A DNA stretch of 64,000 bases, taken from assembly GCF_016802725.1 (NCBI RefSeq), contig NC_052671.1, positions 8,165,501 through 8,229,500 on the forward strand, in the 5' to 3' direction. Shown here piece by piece: positions 40,501 to 53,700 of the stretch. The position numbers and the translations under genes were made by a program. This DNA comes from Solenopsis invicta. Lineage: Eukaryota > Arthropoda > Insecta > Hymenoptera > Formicidae. Under the pieces are notes generated by a model. The model was not told the DNA's origin and ran no database searches. It saw only the letters and a list, made by a program, of their open reading frames with translations. Every line of letters starts with the position of its first letter. Position 1 is the first letter of the stretch.

Positions 40501-43231
40501 CGGAAAACGAAAGACCGGAGACTTCTGCAAAAGCACATACAGGTGCGGGAACCCCCTTTAAGCTGTGCGAGCCGGATTGATCGAGGTATCCGCTAGATGG
40601 AGCATGCATGGCTTCTCGACGATCTGTACGTAGAAAACTGATGAAGGCTGAGTCTCAGATTCGCGGTCGTGGAGCGCGAAAAGGAAGCCTTGTGAAATAA
40701 TCTCGTGTAAAAACGTCTAGTAGGTCTTATTTTCTAATGATGATATATCACGTAGAAATAAGAGCGATATAGAAAGAATGAGCGAAACAGAGATCTTCAC
40801 ATATCGCGTTTTCTTTCTTTTCTCGACGGAGAAAGAAAATCCTCGTTTAAATAGATATCCAATAATTGGGGTGACAATTTGATCTCGGTGACGCATTTAT
40901 TATGTCATTGGCGGATTTAGATTGAACGACTGTGCGATCGCTTTATTTATCGTATTGCATCCTTTATAAAAGAAGGAGGAGAATGCTTTTCTAGAAATAA
41001 ACCACTTCTAGAAAAACACTCTATGTTCTTTTTAAGTGGGTCGATTTTATTTTATCGAAAGATACAGATGATGAAAGGCAGATTTTTTTTCAATTGATAC
41101 AACAGTGATGCACATAAACGCACCAGGTGGGCGAATTTACTTGGATGTTATATAAAACACCAATAATAATAATGATAAAAATATACGTAGATAAATATCG
41201 TGAAAAAAGAAATGAATATACAGTGTCCTTTGATGTTAATCAAAACAAAGAACGAAGGTAAGGAACAAAAGTAAAGAGCCGAGGTGAAAGAAGCTCCACG
41301 CGACGACGTGCCTCTAGTATCTTCCTCTCTCTTCCTCTCTCCCTCTCCTTTCTCGCCATCCTTCCTCGCGCACGGTCACCCTCTTTCTGTTGCTATGCGC
41401 GAGTGCACGAGAACGGCCCCCATACGGTGCGTTCACCATTGGCTTCTCCAAAAGCAGCCCAGGACCACTGAGGGCATCGAGCGGGACGACGAAGAGAGGG
41501 ATTAGAGAAGAAAGAGGAGACGAAAAGGAAGAGATACTTTCGCGATGGAAAAATCAATTTCCAAATTAATCGAAGAATTGCCCGTTAGGCGTAGCGGCGG
41601 AACGTCCCGTGTTCATCTCATCAGTGTCTCTTCCCGCGGAAAGAGGTCGTCGCGCGTCGGTGCGGTCGCGAACGGATTGCGATTCTCGCGAGTGTGCAAT
41701 ATTCGGATGAACTCGACCTGCCGAAAAAGACCGTCGAACGGATTAGGTACCGTAAGGGTTAAGGTCGAAGGGGACCTTGTACCGGTCTTCGCGGTCGGTC
41801 CCGGTGTAAGGAATATAATCCCGCTATGAATCCCCTCGGCTCTTCCTCGACGACGGAGCTGATCGCGCGGCCCGCTTCGAAAACCCGTTCCCGGCGCTGC
41901 TGCCGCCGCCGCGCCGCGCCGGTTAGCGCGTTTTTGCGTGTTTGTATCGCAAACGAGTCTCGCTAAGTGGATTTTCGCGTTGAGGAATCTCAAAGGACCC
42001 TTAAACAAATACGAAGGAATACGAAGCCGGATTAAATCATCTCGCAGAGCTTTCCTTACCGCTCGGGAGAAGTTAATTGCGATGTGCGCCGGTACGAACA
42101 ACACTCTTTGACATGCCCTCTTATTTCTCAACGAGATTTCCGCCGGGGACGCGGGACGAGAATGTTAAAAATTGAATCTCAAGACATTTGTGTGAAGAAA
42201 TAGGAATAACTGCCCAAAAGCGAGGTACGAAGCGTTTCTTCTTTAGCGTAAAGTTAGCCTAGAGCTATTCGTGATCGAATTTCGCGGATATACGGTTAGA
42301 AATATTTTCAGACGGTACACAGTCGAAAACTTTGTGTTAAATTTAACATACGTATCGCGTGTCCCGAACGGTCTATTCAAATTTTAATGTTAATGTTAGC
42401 ACAAGTTGAGTAGATTAAAAGGTAACATGAATATTGTGTAAAAAAAATTAACACAAAAAAATGTAACACAGCTTGACAACAAAGTATGGAAACATATTTT
42501 TTTAGTAAAATTAACATTTATAATATGGTGACGCGTACATTCATTCATTCATTTATCTTGGACTTTATGTTTTAAAACCACGTTATTTTTATGTTATTCG
42601 TTTATTCGCTCGTAAATTGTCATTTTAACACTGAGAAATGTTAAATATCAATTTAACACAAAATGTTCAAATAACGTGATCACGTTGTGTTAAATTAACA
42701 CTTGGATATGTTAAAAATTTTAACAAGGACCAGTTGTACATAAATACAAAATGTTTTCCACTGTGTACAAACGTGTTTTTTTTAAAAAAAAAAAGCAATG
42801 TGTTCACATTTTTGTTCTAACTCATTTAAAGAATGTTAGAATTTTCATATTCGCAATTGTGCCAGAAACGTGGAAGGACATCCGAGAGTCCACTCCTTCG
42901 AGAGGAAATCTGCAAAACTTTCGCGCATGGAGATGATTTATTAAGGTATTATTGAACATCGGTATCATTCCTATTGTTGAGCTATGCGTCGTAAGCTACG
43001 ACAAGGAAGTCTCTCTCTCTCTCTCTCTTTCTCCTCGAGCAAAACGCTTTTCCCGCCTTTCCTGCTTAATGAACTTCCGCTTTTGCGTATGACTTCGCGA
43101 CTTTTGTTCGCGAAAGGGGGTCTCGGTGAGTTATTTATAAATCCGCGTTCGCGCCGGATCGGCGCACAGCGCGGCGGAGCACAGCCGCGAGTGCGTCGCA
43201 CCCGCCGCCGTCGCCGCCGCCTCCGTCGTCG

Positions 43232-43271
<40 letters not shown>

Positions 43272-46200
43272 GCTGGCAAGCCTAGAAAGCGCGCTCGACG
43301 AGGGGCCGCATAACGCGATCGCATCGTCAGCTGACTGGGCGATGACGAGTCGACATAAATTCCAGTGTGGACAACGTCATACGACGGTTAGCTTCGCATT
43401 CCACCTTCATTTTTCTGCCCGTTACCTTTCTCTTTGCAAATAAAAAAAAATTGTCCGTGAATACTCGATCATTTAACACGCAACCTACGGTACAGCTGAT
43501 GTTTTTATTTAATTCTCTGTGCGCACGATTGGACAAAGAAATGTTCAGTGCGTTTCTTTCCTTCAAGGTTTTTGGGAATAACGATAGCACGGTAAAAAAT
43601 AACAAACAGATTTCGCAGCTTCTGATTGCTTGAACATTTCTACACTATTTCTATCGCTGTTCTTATCGTTATTCCCTAGTGCGTTATCGGATTCAGTTTG
43701 CGCATGTCCTTTATCCAGGACGTTTTGGGAAACTGCCTTGGGTCACAAATGACTTTATCGTGGAATGCTTGTTTTATCTGCAAACTTTTTTTTTTTTTTT
43801 TTTTACTAGTTCTCGTTTATATTGAAGGGATTTTATGAAAAAAATTAAAATCTAGGCAAATTTTGAGCTGAAATGCGAGAAACATTGCTATCATATTTGT
43901 TTGTTGAACGTTAGAAATAATATTCGAAAATGTGGTTTTTGTAATTAATTTACAGTTTTTGTAACGCTATTAATTAAAAAATGCATTATTTGAATGTAAA
44001 TGCAATATACCTTCAATTTTACCCACTCGTGCATATTAAAATATGTCATTGTCAAGTTGCTGAATAACTCAACTTTCTGAACAGGTGACGCGTGAATTAT
44101 TTTTTCTTTTGTAGTTTGAAATGTTAACTTTAAGGCCTGAAAGCACTTTTCTTTAAGTCAATTTTGTTATAAATTTTTATATGAAAACTAATTCTGTCGG
44201 CTATAATTAGTTGTAACATTTGTATACAATTATTATAATTAACTGCCACACAAATACTTTCTAAAGATGTGTTCAAATACATGTAAAAGTCACTGAAGAA
44301 TCTTTTTATACTTGTAAATATGTTTTAATTCAAACGCAAATGATCCAATCGCACACAGAGAAGGTGCCTAAAAACAAAACGTGTGTACAAATTATCAAGA
44401 GAAAAGTCAGTAAGAGAGGGAGAGGGCAAGAGAGAGAGAGAGAGAGAGACTGACTAAACTAAGCTTTATTAATATTCTAGGGACCTGCCCTCTAAGAATG
44501 TACATAATATGTTAATATTACACATGTATTATGTATATTATACAGTAAAGATGTAGAGCGAGATGTGTAATATTAACAGAGAAACTTATTTAAAATATAA
44601 AAAATAAAACCAAACAATATACACAAAAAAAGAAATACAACAAGACAGTTCAAAGTACTGCAAAATTATAACAAAATTATAATAAGAGAGGGAGAGAGAG
44701 ATTTGGTATCGGATACGCTCGCGTGTCGAAAACGATACCGTTTTCATGGCGCACGACAGAAATACGAGAAAACAAGATTATTCGTCCGACAAACATTTCG
44801 CGAGCGAATTAAGATGCCGGGGGAAATCGGGCGACAGCGGCTACGACGACAACGAGATGCTTAATAGCGCGAAAAGTATCTCGGCTGCGCCCGATTGCCA
44901 TGGAGGAGCTCTCTCGGAGCAATCTGATTTAACTCCGTCAGTGCGTTAGCGAAGTCTATACTTCCAGAATTAATATACGATTCTCTCGAAAGTGTTGCTT
45001 GAGCAAAGATTTATCCTCGAGTGACGTTACGCACGTAGCTCCGCGCAACCGAGGGAAGGTCTCCCCTTTCCTTTCGCTTCGCACTGATTTTATGAGTTTG
45101 TTTATTATACGTGTATAGAAGAAACTCGCGGAGTTTAGTTTCGATTACTCAATAGGGAAAATTATTACATGAATATTTATCAGCGAGCCTTCAACGGTTA
45201 GCTCCGAATAGGTCCTACAGGTTATTACATACGATCGTTATTTTCTTTTCTTTTTTCATCGCGTAGTTCGTTTACAATGAATTGAAACGTTCTCCTCTTC
45301 AATTTTCGGATTATCCTGAATCTATAATCGTGAATCTCCGGGAACTCCCACAGATTCTGAATAAAACCGCTGTATACTCGTCTCCCTTCGGCATTCTCGC
45401 GAAGATGGACCATCTATAGGCATCCGAGCGCAAGGCAACACCGCCGCCGCCGCGCCGTCGCGGGATGATGGCACGTATATTTTTTGCTGGGAGAGCTATC
45501 GAAGGAGGATGGACAGAGAGAACGAAGAGGGAGAAACGACGAGAGGAACGCCACGTCATCGGGCGACTGCGAAGCCGTTATGAATATCCACCTCGCTGAG
45601 ACGAATGCCGCACGATCCAGGTTTCAGAGAATGCAAGAAAAGAGACGAGAACGGGGAGAGAGGGAGCGAGAGGAAGAACGGAAGAAAGAGGGAGCAAGAT
45701 AGCAGAGAATCGGAAGGAGCAGATAAGATAGATAAGAGGAGGAAGGCAGGGCCGACTTCAAGTATCTCCCGTACACCTCCCGATAAGACAAGACACTAAA
45801 AGACAAGCAACCTTTTCGTGTGATTACCGTTGCAATTTAGATTCTTCGTGTCGTCCACGAATTTTTCTCTCTCGAGAAATAAATATCCCCGATACTCCTG
45901 GCTAACTGGTTGGAAAGCGAGCTTCTCATGAGCTAAGAACGCGAATAAAGTCACGCGCCTCAATTAAGAAGTGCATGGAGAACTCGGATCTGCGATCTAT
46001 TTATTACGGCACGTAATGCCGAGGACTGCAAGGTTGTAGAAAATTAATTTCTCTCAACACTTCCAAGAAGATGACTCTGAATGGGAGCATCGTCTGGTGG
46101 AAAGTAGAGAACGCTTTGCTCTTACCCCTCTCATACTTTCATTATGTTCAACAAGTCGTCGATGAGAAATGTTTTGACTTGTACCGGCGTTACACTATTT

Positions 46201-49200
46201 ACTCTCTCTTATTATCGATTTTTTTCCGATTCGGGAACAATGGAAATTTCGCGTATCATTAATTTCATTGTCCGTTATCATCGAATTGTCAGCAAACTGT
46301 ACGCGTTCCGTCATATTGTAACGATGTCGTCCGTACTGCGAGCAAGCCTCAAAGTTCGCGTAATTCGCACCGCGATATGTACAAAGGTAGATTGGGAGGC
46401 GGGATATCCTATGCATGATCACTATAAAACATCTTTCCGGCGCTCTGTGAAGGGTTTAACGGAACAGCGTCCGGAACGACCGCCCGGCGACTTTGTGCCG
46501 CACGGTCCGACCCTGGAAGGAGAGGAAAGAGGAAAGAGGAAGCGGACGAGGAGCGAGAGAGGGACGAGGTAGATAGAAGGGACGTGATCAGCCGAGTCAT
46601 GAATGAAGTGACAGACGGAAACGAGCGAGAAAGCCAGCGGCAGCGACGACGGCGGCCGTTTCGCGACCTTCCTTCGCTTACACGTGCCACTTCTGCCTTC
46701 TCTTCTGCCTCTCGCGAATCGAGACAGACGGAGGCCTCGCCGACCGACGTCACGACGCGCAACATGTCCCATCGCCATCGTGATTGATAAACGCTGTACG
46801 ATGGTAGACGCGCAAGTCTGACTGCTTGCGGATGATCCGCCCTTCGAATCGCAGAGAAAGTTCCAAATCGTTTCAAACAAAGTTGGAATGAAATTTTCTT
46901 CTCGGATTTTTTTAATCAATCTTGAAATAAATTTCATTCTCACCTAGTTTGTTTCAATATCTTCATAGAGTTTAGAAAAAAATAAAATAAGTTAGATAAG
47001 GTCTTATTCGGCTCAAGCATCTTGGGAAGAAATCCTAAAATTTTCAAGTTTGTTTTTTATTTTTTCGAAGAACATATGACGGTCCCTGTAACAATCGCAA
47101 ATAATCATAGAAATAACTTCAGGTTGTAAAAATATTGACGCACACTGTCAATATTACCGATGAGTATTGTATAAGATATCCCTACACAGAAAAAAATTAT
47201 TGAAAAACTGAAATATTTAGTCCGATACGTTCAACTAAATGTTGGGTTTTGGTTTAACAAATTATTTGTATAAAAAAAGAGGTATAATTTATTCATGTCA
47301 ACCATTAACATTTTTTATCAAAAAATAACTAAACTAATTCAATATTTAGTTGAGCATATTGGACTAAATATTTTAACAAATTCAAAAAATTTTTTTCCTC
47401 GGTATTAGAGTGGAGTTTTTTCACACAGAAATGTATATGACTAAGTAGAAGAAGAAATACGTTCGCGCACTCTACTCTAAAGTCAATTTTTGATTTTTCT
47501 TCACGAATAGCGAGTCCTGAATGATCATGAATGATCCCTCGATGAACGAGCTCGAAGACAGGAAACTTGAGCTACGTCCCGTGACGAGCAGGGCGGCGAA
47601 AAACATTAGCTCGGTCCTGCCCGCGGCAGTTTCTGAGTCACCGAGCTTGAGCAACGGTCAACGGAAAGTTTCGGCACGGCCAGACGACAGAGAGCCGATA
47701 GAGGAACGACCGAGAGGAAGCGAGAGGCACACGAGGAGAAAAAGACAGACAGACAGACAGACAGGCAGGCAGGCAGACGGGCAAGCGCGCGAGAGACAAG
47801 TCTCGGGCGCACTGCGCCGCGCTTAATCCGCTCGAGAGCGAAATTACTGTCGGACGAGATCAGAATGGACAATGGCTTAGAAGTTGTAGGTAATTCCGCG
47901 TGGGTAATTATTGTGCGCGAGCGGGCGGGCGGGCGGGCGGGTGGACGGGCGGCAGGCGCGTGAAAGCGTCTCCCTTTCGCGTCGTCTCGGGGCGGATTTT
48001 GAAAATCTGAGCGCGAGCGGGCTTTAATTTATCATCGCGACCGCAAGAGCGGCGCGTGATAAATTAAAGCCTTCTTCTCCTCTTCTCTCGTTGTCCTCCT
48101 TCTCCTCTTTCTCTTTTTCCTCCCGCCCCTCCCCTAACCCCCTCTTCTCATTCTCCGCGGTTTTGCCGCGGCTGTATGATTTATTCCGCGAGGCAACGCG
48201 TCTAACGCGCGCGTGCACCGCTGACCGCGCGCGCGGTGCATCCTCGAAAAATAAAGTCGGCCGTCGCCCCTAATTAGCGGCGCGAGCAGATTTGGCAGAA
48301 AAACGGGAGGTATAAACATGAAAGGAATATCGCAATTTGTGATATTGCGGTGCTCTCTCGCGAGCTAGCCTCTGCCTTTGCTCTCTTTATCTCGGTGTCT
48401 CGAATTTCGGGCCGATCGTCTGGCGCTTCTGGGTAGAGGCATTTCAAACTCAACCCGCTCGTCGTCATATCTCGATTTAGAAAATTAGACGCGGGATGTT
48501 TTTTTTTATAAACGGCCGCCGATAAGCGATGCTTCGACGTTGAAGTCGCGCAAGCTGCATTTTTTCTCTCTTTCGTAGAGAAGATATCTATAAATAGCTC
48601 ACGGAAAATGTTTTTCTGAGATAAAACCCGCTTGAGTGAGATTCGCTCGACTTCACGAAACGAACTATATCTTCTTTGTTACTTCGGCGGGATCCTTGGG
48701 AAGACAGAAAGTTTCGCCGACCCTTCGTTTTTCGATCCTCGGACGTGGACGACTAGAAAGAGAGAAAGAGCAGATCGAAGTTTCAAGGTCGACAAGGCCG
48801 AGAATCGGTCACCCGGAAGGAGGGGGCTGCTTAAAAACGGTGGACTAACTGTATTCCCTTTGTGTGAGGGGGAAACCACCGCCGTCGCCGCCGCTACAAC
48901 TGTCGCAGAATTCGGCGGAAGGATTCGAGACGAAATCCCGGCGAGATCGGGTAAAATCAGGGCGGACTTTCACGGGCGGGCGACACGAAACAAGAAAGCA
49001 GCCACGCGAAGGGGGGCGGGGGGGTTTCCCCCCGGAATCCCCCTCGGACGCGCGCTCTCGCCGTGTTCTTCGCCGACGCGCAAGTGTAACGCTTAGTTGC
49101 ACATCAAGCTCATCGGACACTAGCGAGACTTTATTGTAACCTACTTACGTCGAATTTCACGCGCGACGCAGGTTCCCGGAGATCACTCGTCTCTCTCTCT

Positions 49201-50635
49201 CTCTCTCTTGATCTCTTTCGCTTTCCACTTTGAATAGCGCGATTGCGTCTAGACGCGCACACGTCCTGATTTTCTTGGACTGCCTTCGCGTTTCTTACCC
49301 GATCGATCCTTTCGCTTAAAGATTCTTCGCTTTATCTAACAATATTTTTATTCTTTTACTGTTTTATCTAACAATATTTTCGTGAGTATGACTGTGTACA
49401 GCTATCATTTATAGAAGCGGATTAAAAAATTTTTCGCATATATTATATTTTCTATTTGTATTTCTCTACAAACAGAATATATTTATTATAATTATAATAT
49501 AGTTGAGTAGGCATATGAGATTTATTATTTTTTCATGCTTTTATGCTTTTCGCGTTTTCTTATCGGATATTTTATACAACAGGAAGTTCCTGTTGCGAGA
49601 TAACTCTTCGGAACGATAAAGTAAATCGCCAGATAGGATTAAGTACATATTGGAATTTAGATGTGACGCCATTACGGCGGAGAAGTATATTTAATATATG
49701 AATTAAGATGGATAGCGCGGGGATTGCGTTGTTCTTAAATGAGCGATCGCTCAACCGCAACCGGTGGAGAAATTGCAAAAATTTTAGATTCCCTTCACGC
49801 TCTATTTAAGGCGGGGATATTGCATCGTACTGCTGACTTGATTTTTTTTCTACGAGTCGCGCTATTGCGCCTCTCGATTACTGGACTGTGCTAAATATTT
49901 ACAGGCTTTGCGAATGATCTTTGCAAATTCCATTTCTTCCAGCTTAGGGAAATTAAACGGAGATATTAATCGAAAATAGAATTGTCGTTAATTAGATTGG
50001 TACACCTGTAGTCTACATTTACATATCGAGTATTTACGCTTTTGCATACGTCATTAAAAACGGCTCGTGCGAGATTAAAATAGACGTTAATAAAACTGTT
50101 CTATAAATAAATTATTATATATGTTTACACACTCAATATTCTCTCTATAGGATTTTTTCTGGAACAGTTCCAGATTTACATAAGTGACTAATACTCTCGT
50201 GTTTTCAGTTTTTAAAAGACAGCAAATAAAAAATTAATTAATTAAATGAAATTGTATGAAGTATTCAACGATTTCCCATTTCAATTACGCATCATTTTTT
50301 ATTAAAGGTTTGCTCTATGCTAAATTACAATTTGAACTAGCGAATTTAATGCAGAGCACTTTGTTTTATCTATTGTGCAAAGAAATGCATGAGACGATCT
50401 TTTGCAAAGGTGCAAGAAGTATACGAGAAGAGGGGGTGCGCGGTATATCGTTCCGGGGGCAAAACTGTCTGATGACGGCGTTGTTGAACGCGCGGCCGCT
50501 AATTCTCTGCAGAGGCCTTTAATCTCACGCAGTCTCAACCCGATTCCCGCATCTTCTTTCGGCATTTGGTCGGAGTCCTTGAATATCTCTCCCGCATTAT
50601 GGCGGGAGCGAATACGCGCGCAGGCACACGCACGC

Positions 50636-50700
<65 letters not shown>

Positions 50701-53700
50701 CACCGAAACAGGCTAAACATCGCCAAGGACTTCGTAGAAGATGAGAAAGCACCTTCAAAGGTGGCTCTTGCCCTCTTTCGCGTCGCAGCGTTATGCGATG
50801 TGCATAAAACAGAGCCTTAACGCAGAGTATCTTTTTTAACACATTCTTAAGCACTGAACGCAAAAATATAACCCGGAAAATGATTATCTTTTCTGCCTTT
50901 AACATTATTTTCAGTCACGGCGCGCGCTAACTAGCTCCGTAGTTTATATTAGGCTCTTCGCTCTACGGATATTGCACTGAGAAGTTTGGTACTTATGACT
51001 ATAATTGCATAACGTAATTACGGTTGAGAATTACCATTTTTACAGTTATTACTGCTACAATGTTAGTGATAATCGAAAAATGATTATTGCCATAATTTGA
51101 ATAATAATATAATTGGCGCCAAAAATAACTACAAATTTATAGCAACTATTTTTAGATTCCTGTTACTAATTGTAGCAGAAATAACCAGAGTTGTGCCATA
51201 TAGATTACGTCGATATGGATTATTTACATATCGTTTACATCACTGAGAAAAAAAAAAATTGTAATTATCATAATTTAACTAAATTTATCTTTTTGAAGCC
51301 AACTATATATTTATTGCTATTTTAATCATGTAAATTATAGTTATTACTACGTAAATACTGAATGAATGTTAAGAAATAATTCATTTATTATATAAAAATG
51401 TTTATTTTACTTTTGTTATCAATACTTACTACATTAATATTTTATTATATTTTGTTGTATTTAAAACTATCATAATTTATAGTAAAATTTTTTCATTAAT
51501 TGGTAAAACTATGAATACAAAATATACATTGTAAACATTGTATAACGTAAATTATCAATATCTTACGCGTATATGTCCAACTCTGATAACAACTATAAAA
51601 GTAGAAACTTCTAATCATATTATATAATTATTTTACCATGCAATTGTAATCACAAACACTTCTTTTTCAGCGCGCGCGCGCGCGCGCGTGTGTGTGTGTA
51701 AGGTTTTCATACAAATCAACCTCCGCGAAGATTGGCGAAGTTTTCCCGTCGGTGTAACCGAATTCGAAGAGCCTCCTCTCTCGAGGTTACATCTCCAGTG
51801 TGCAGCGCGGAACATTACGTACGTACACACGGCACGAGTGGATGGCATCTGGGTCATCTTTAATTATTCGCGAAGCTATTCTGACTTGTGACGAGCGCCT
51901 CGAGCGATAGGATTCGATTCCTCGTCATTGCCTTTAACTTAAACACGCGACCTATGGTCGCCGGAAATCTCACGAAACTCTTTCTCTCTCTATCTCTCTT
52001 TCCCTCCTCCTCTTTTTCATCGTGTATCGCGAGTACGATGTGACGTTTATTCTGCAAATTGCCACTTCGCGACGACGTAAGACGAAAATGTGTCAATGGC
52101 CGACGGTTCGAGTCAATGCCCGCACATCGATCTTTTTCGGAGCAACACATGCCGTTCTTACAAGTGAACGTTGACTCTTTCCAGGAGCATCGGAAAATTT
52201 TCATTTTTTTTTTCATTAATAAATTATCATCGTTACATGTGCGTTTACGCAGTAAGTAGTTTCTTTCGAGCGACATCGGGCGATGAGGAAGGAGTCGCGA
52301 GGAACGGGCGCTCCGAAAGGACGCGCGGTGGTTGCACTTTCGACCCACGACCCCCAGGTCAGGTTGCAACCGATTTAATTTCAAATTTAAACGCCGTTTG
52401 AATTTAAATTTAACCGGCGCCGCTGCCCGATTTCACGTTGTGGCTCACCGAAGCAAAATCCAAAATAGTGCGAGTATAATTCAGGCTTATTCCTTCGCAC
52501 CGGGCCGGAAGCCGCAGCGTTAAGCGCTAACCGATTTTAACAAACGATACGCACTCTTGCAACGACTCGCTGTGGACAATCTGATAGTAAAACGCGTATA
52601 AAAGCTCATAGCACACCGGGAGAAACATTTTTTTTAAATAAAAAAAATTCATTTTCTTAAAAACATATTTGAATACGGGCATTTGTTTGTTTCGTAAATA
52701 GATATTACCTTTTTATATTTTTTACATTTGAATAATTATTTTACAAATAAGCTTGTTAAATATGTTTAAATTGTTTTCTCAAGTTGAAAAATCTGATTTT
52801 CTTGAATGTGAAAATAATCTAACAGTAAATATTTCCTAGAACTGCAAGAAAAAATTATTTGATTAAAAGAAATTTCTTCGTTTATGTTTACATAAATATT
52901 TCAATTGAGAAACTTTCAAATTGACTTGGCAAGTAAATAAGCTATTAGGACCCACCGAGTAAAAAATTGTTTTGTGTTAAGAAATATTTTTTTTATTTCA
53001 AGACATTTTTTCTTTCAGTGTAGCTCTCGCGGAGAATTGCCTACCGTTTTGCAACATATATATATATATATATAATACATTCTTCGATTATAAATGTCGA
53101 CATTTAACAAATCATTAAAAACACGGGCGTATCATGAGCGACATAAAATAACACATTATGTAGAATATAAATTTTAAAACATAGCGAATTGATGTAAATG
53201 AGCCACTTAATGTATTCCAAAAATAGCCGGCAAAATGGAAGTTCGTGCCTTGATTATAATTTCAACGTATACATCATATGTACGGTATATCGATTCGAAG
53301 CAAGATTTCGGTTTTGCTGGCTCTCATACGCTACTTTTAAAAATAAATGGCTCACATGTGTAGGCCAGATATCGATATTAGTCTGCCAGTGTATATAATT
53401 TCCGTGAAAGTGTGCAAGAGTGTGGATTTGACGGCGATAGCGCGCCAGGATTAGAGCGCGATCGATAGTAAAGCGAAAATGTCATTTTGCGTAAGTGGCT
53501 CGCGGCGTAATTTTCTTCAGCGATTTTTCGAAGGGTGATATTACAGATTCTACATTCTAGAGAGGGAGAGAGAGAGAGAGAGAGAGAGAAAGAACACGAA
53601 CTTTTAGGGAGTGGCGCACGTCATGTCCTTAGGTGAAAAACGTCGGCCGATTCCCAAGAAAACTGTCGAAGAAAAGGAGTAAAAGACAGAGAGAGAGAGA

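Noticed and set aside
42984..43313. Arg-rich open frame ending in a long Arg run
   Set aside because: The Arg run is a translation of the (CGT)n tract; no other protein-like feature.
51860..52384. 174-codon open frame on the minus strand
   Set aside because: No recognisable domain, biased composition and GA/CT runs inside; no exon context in the minibrain intron.
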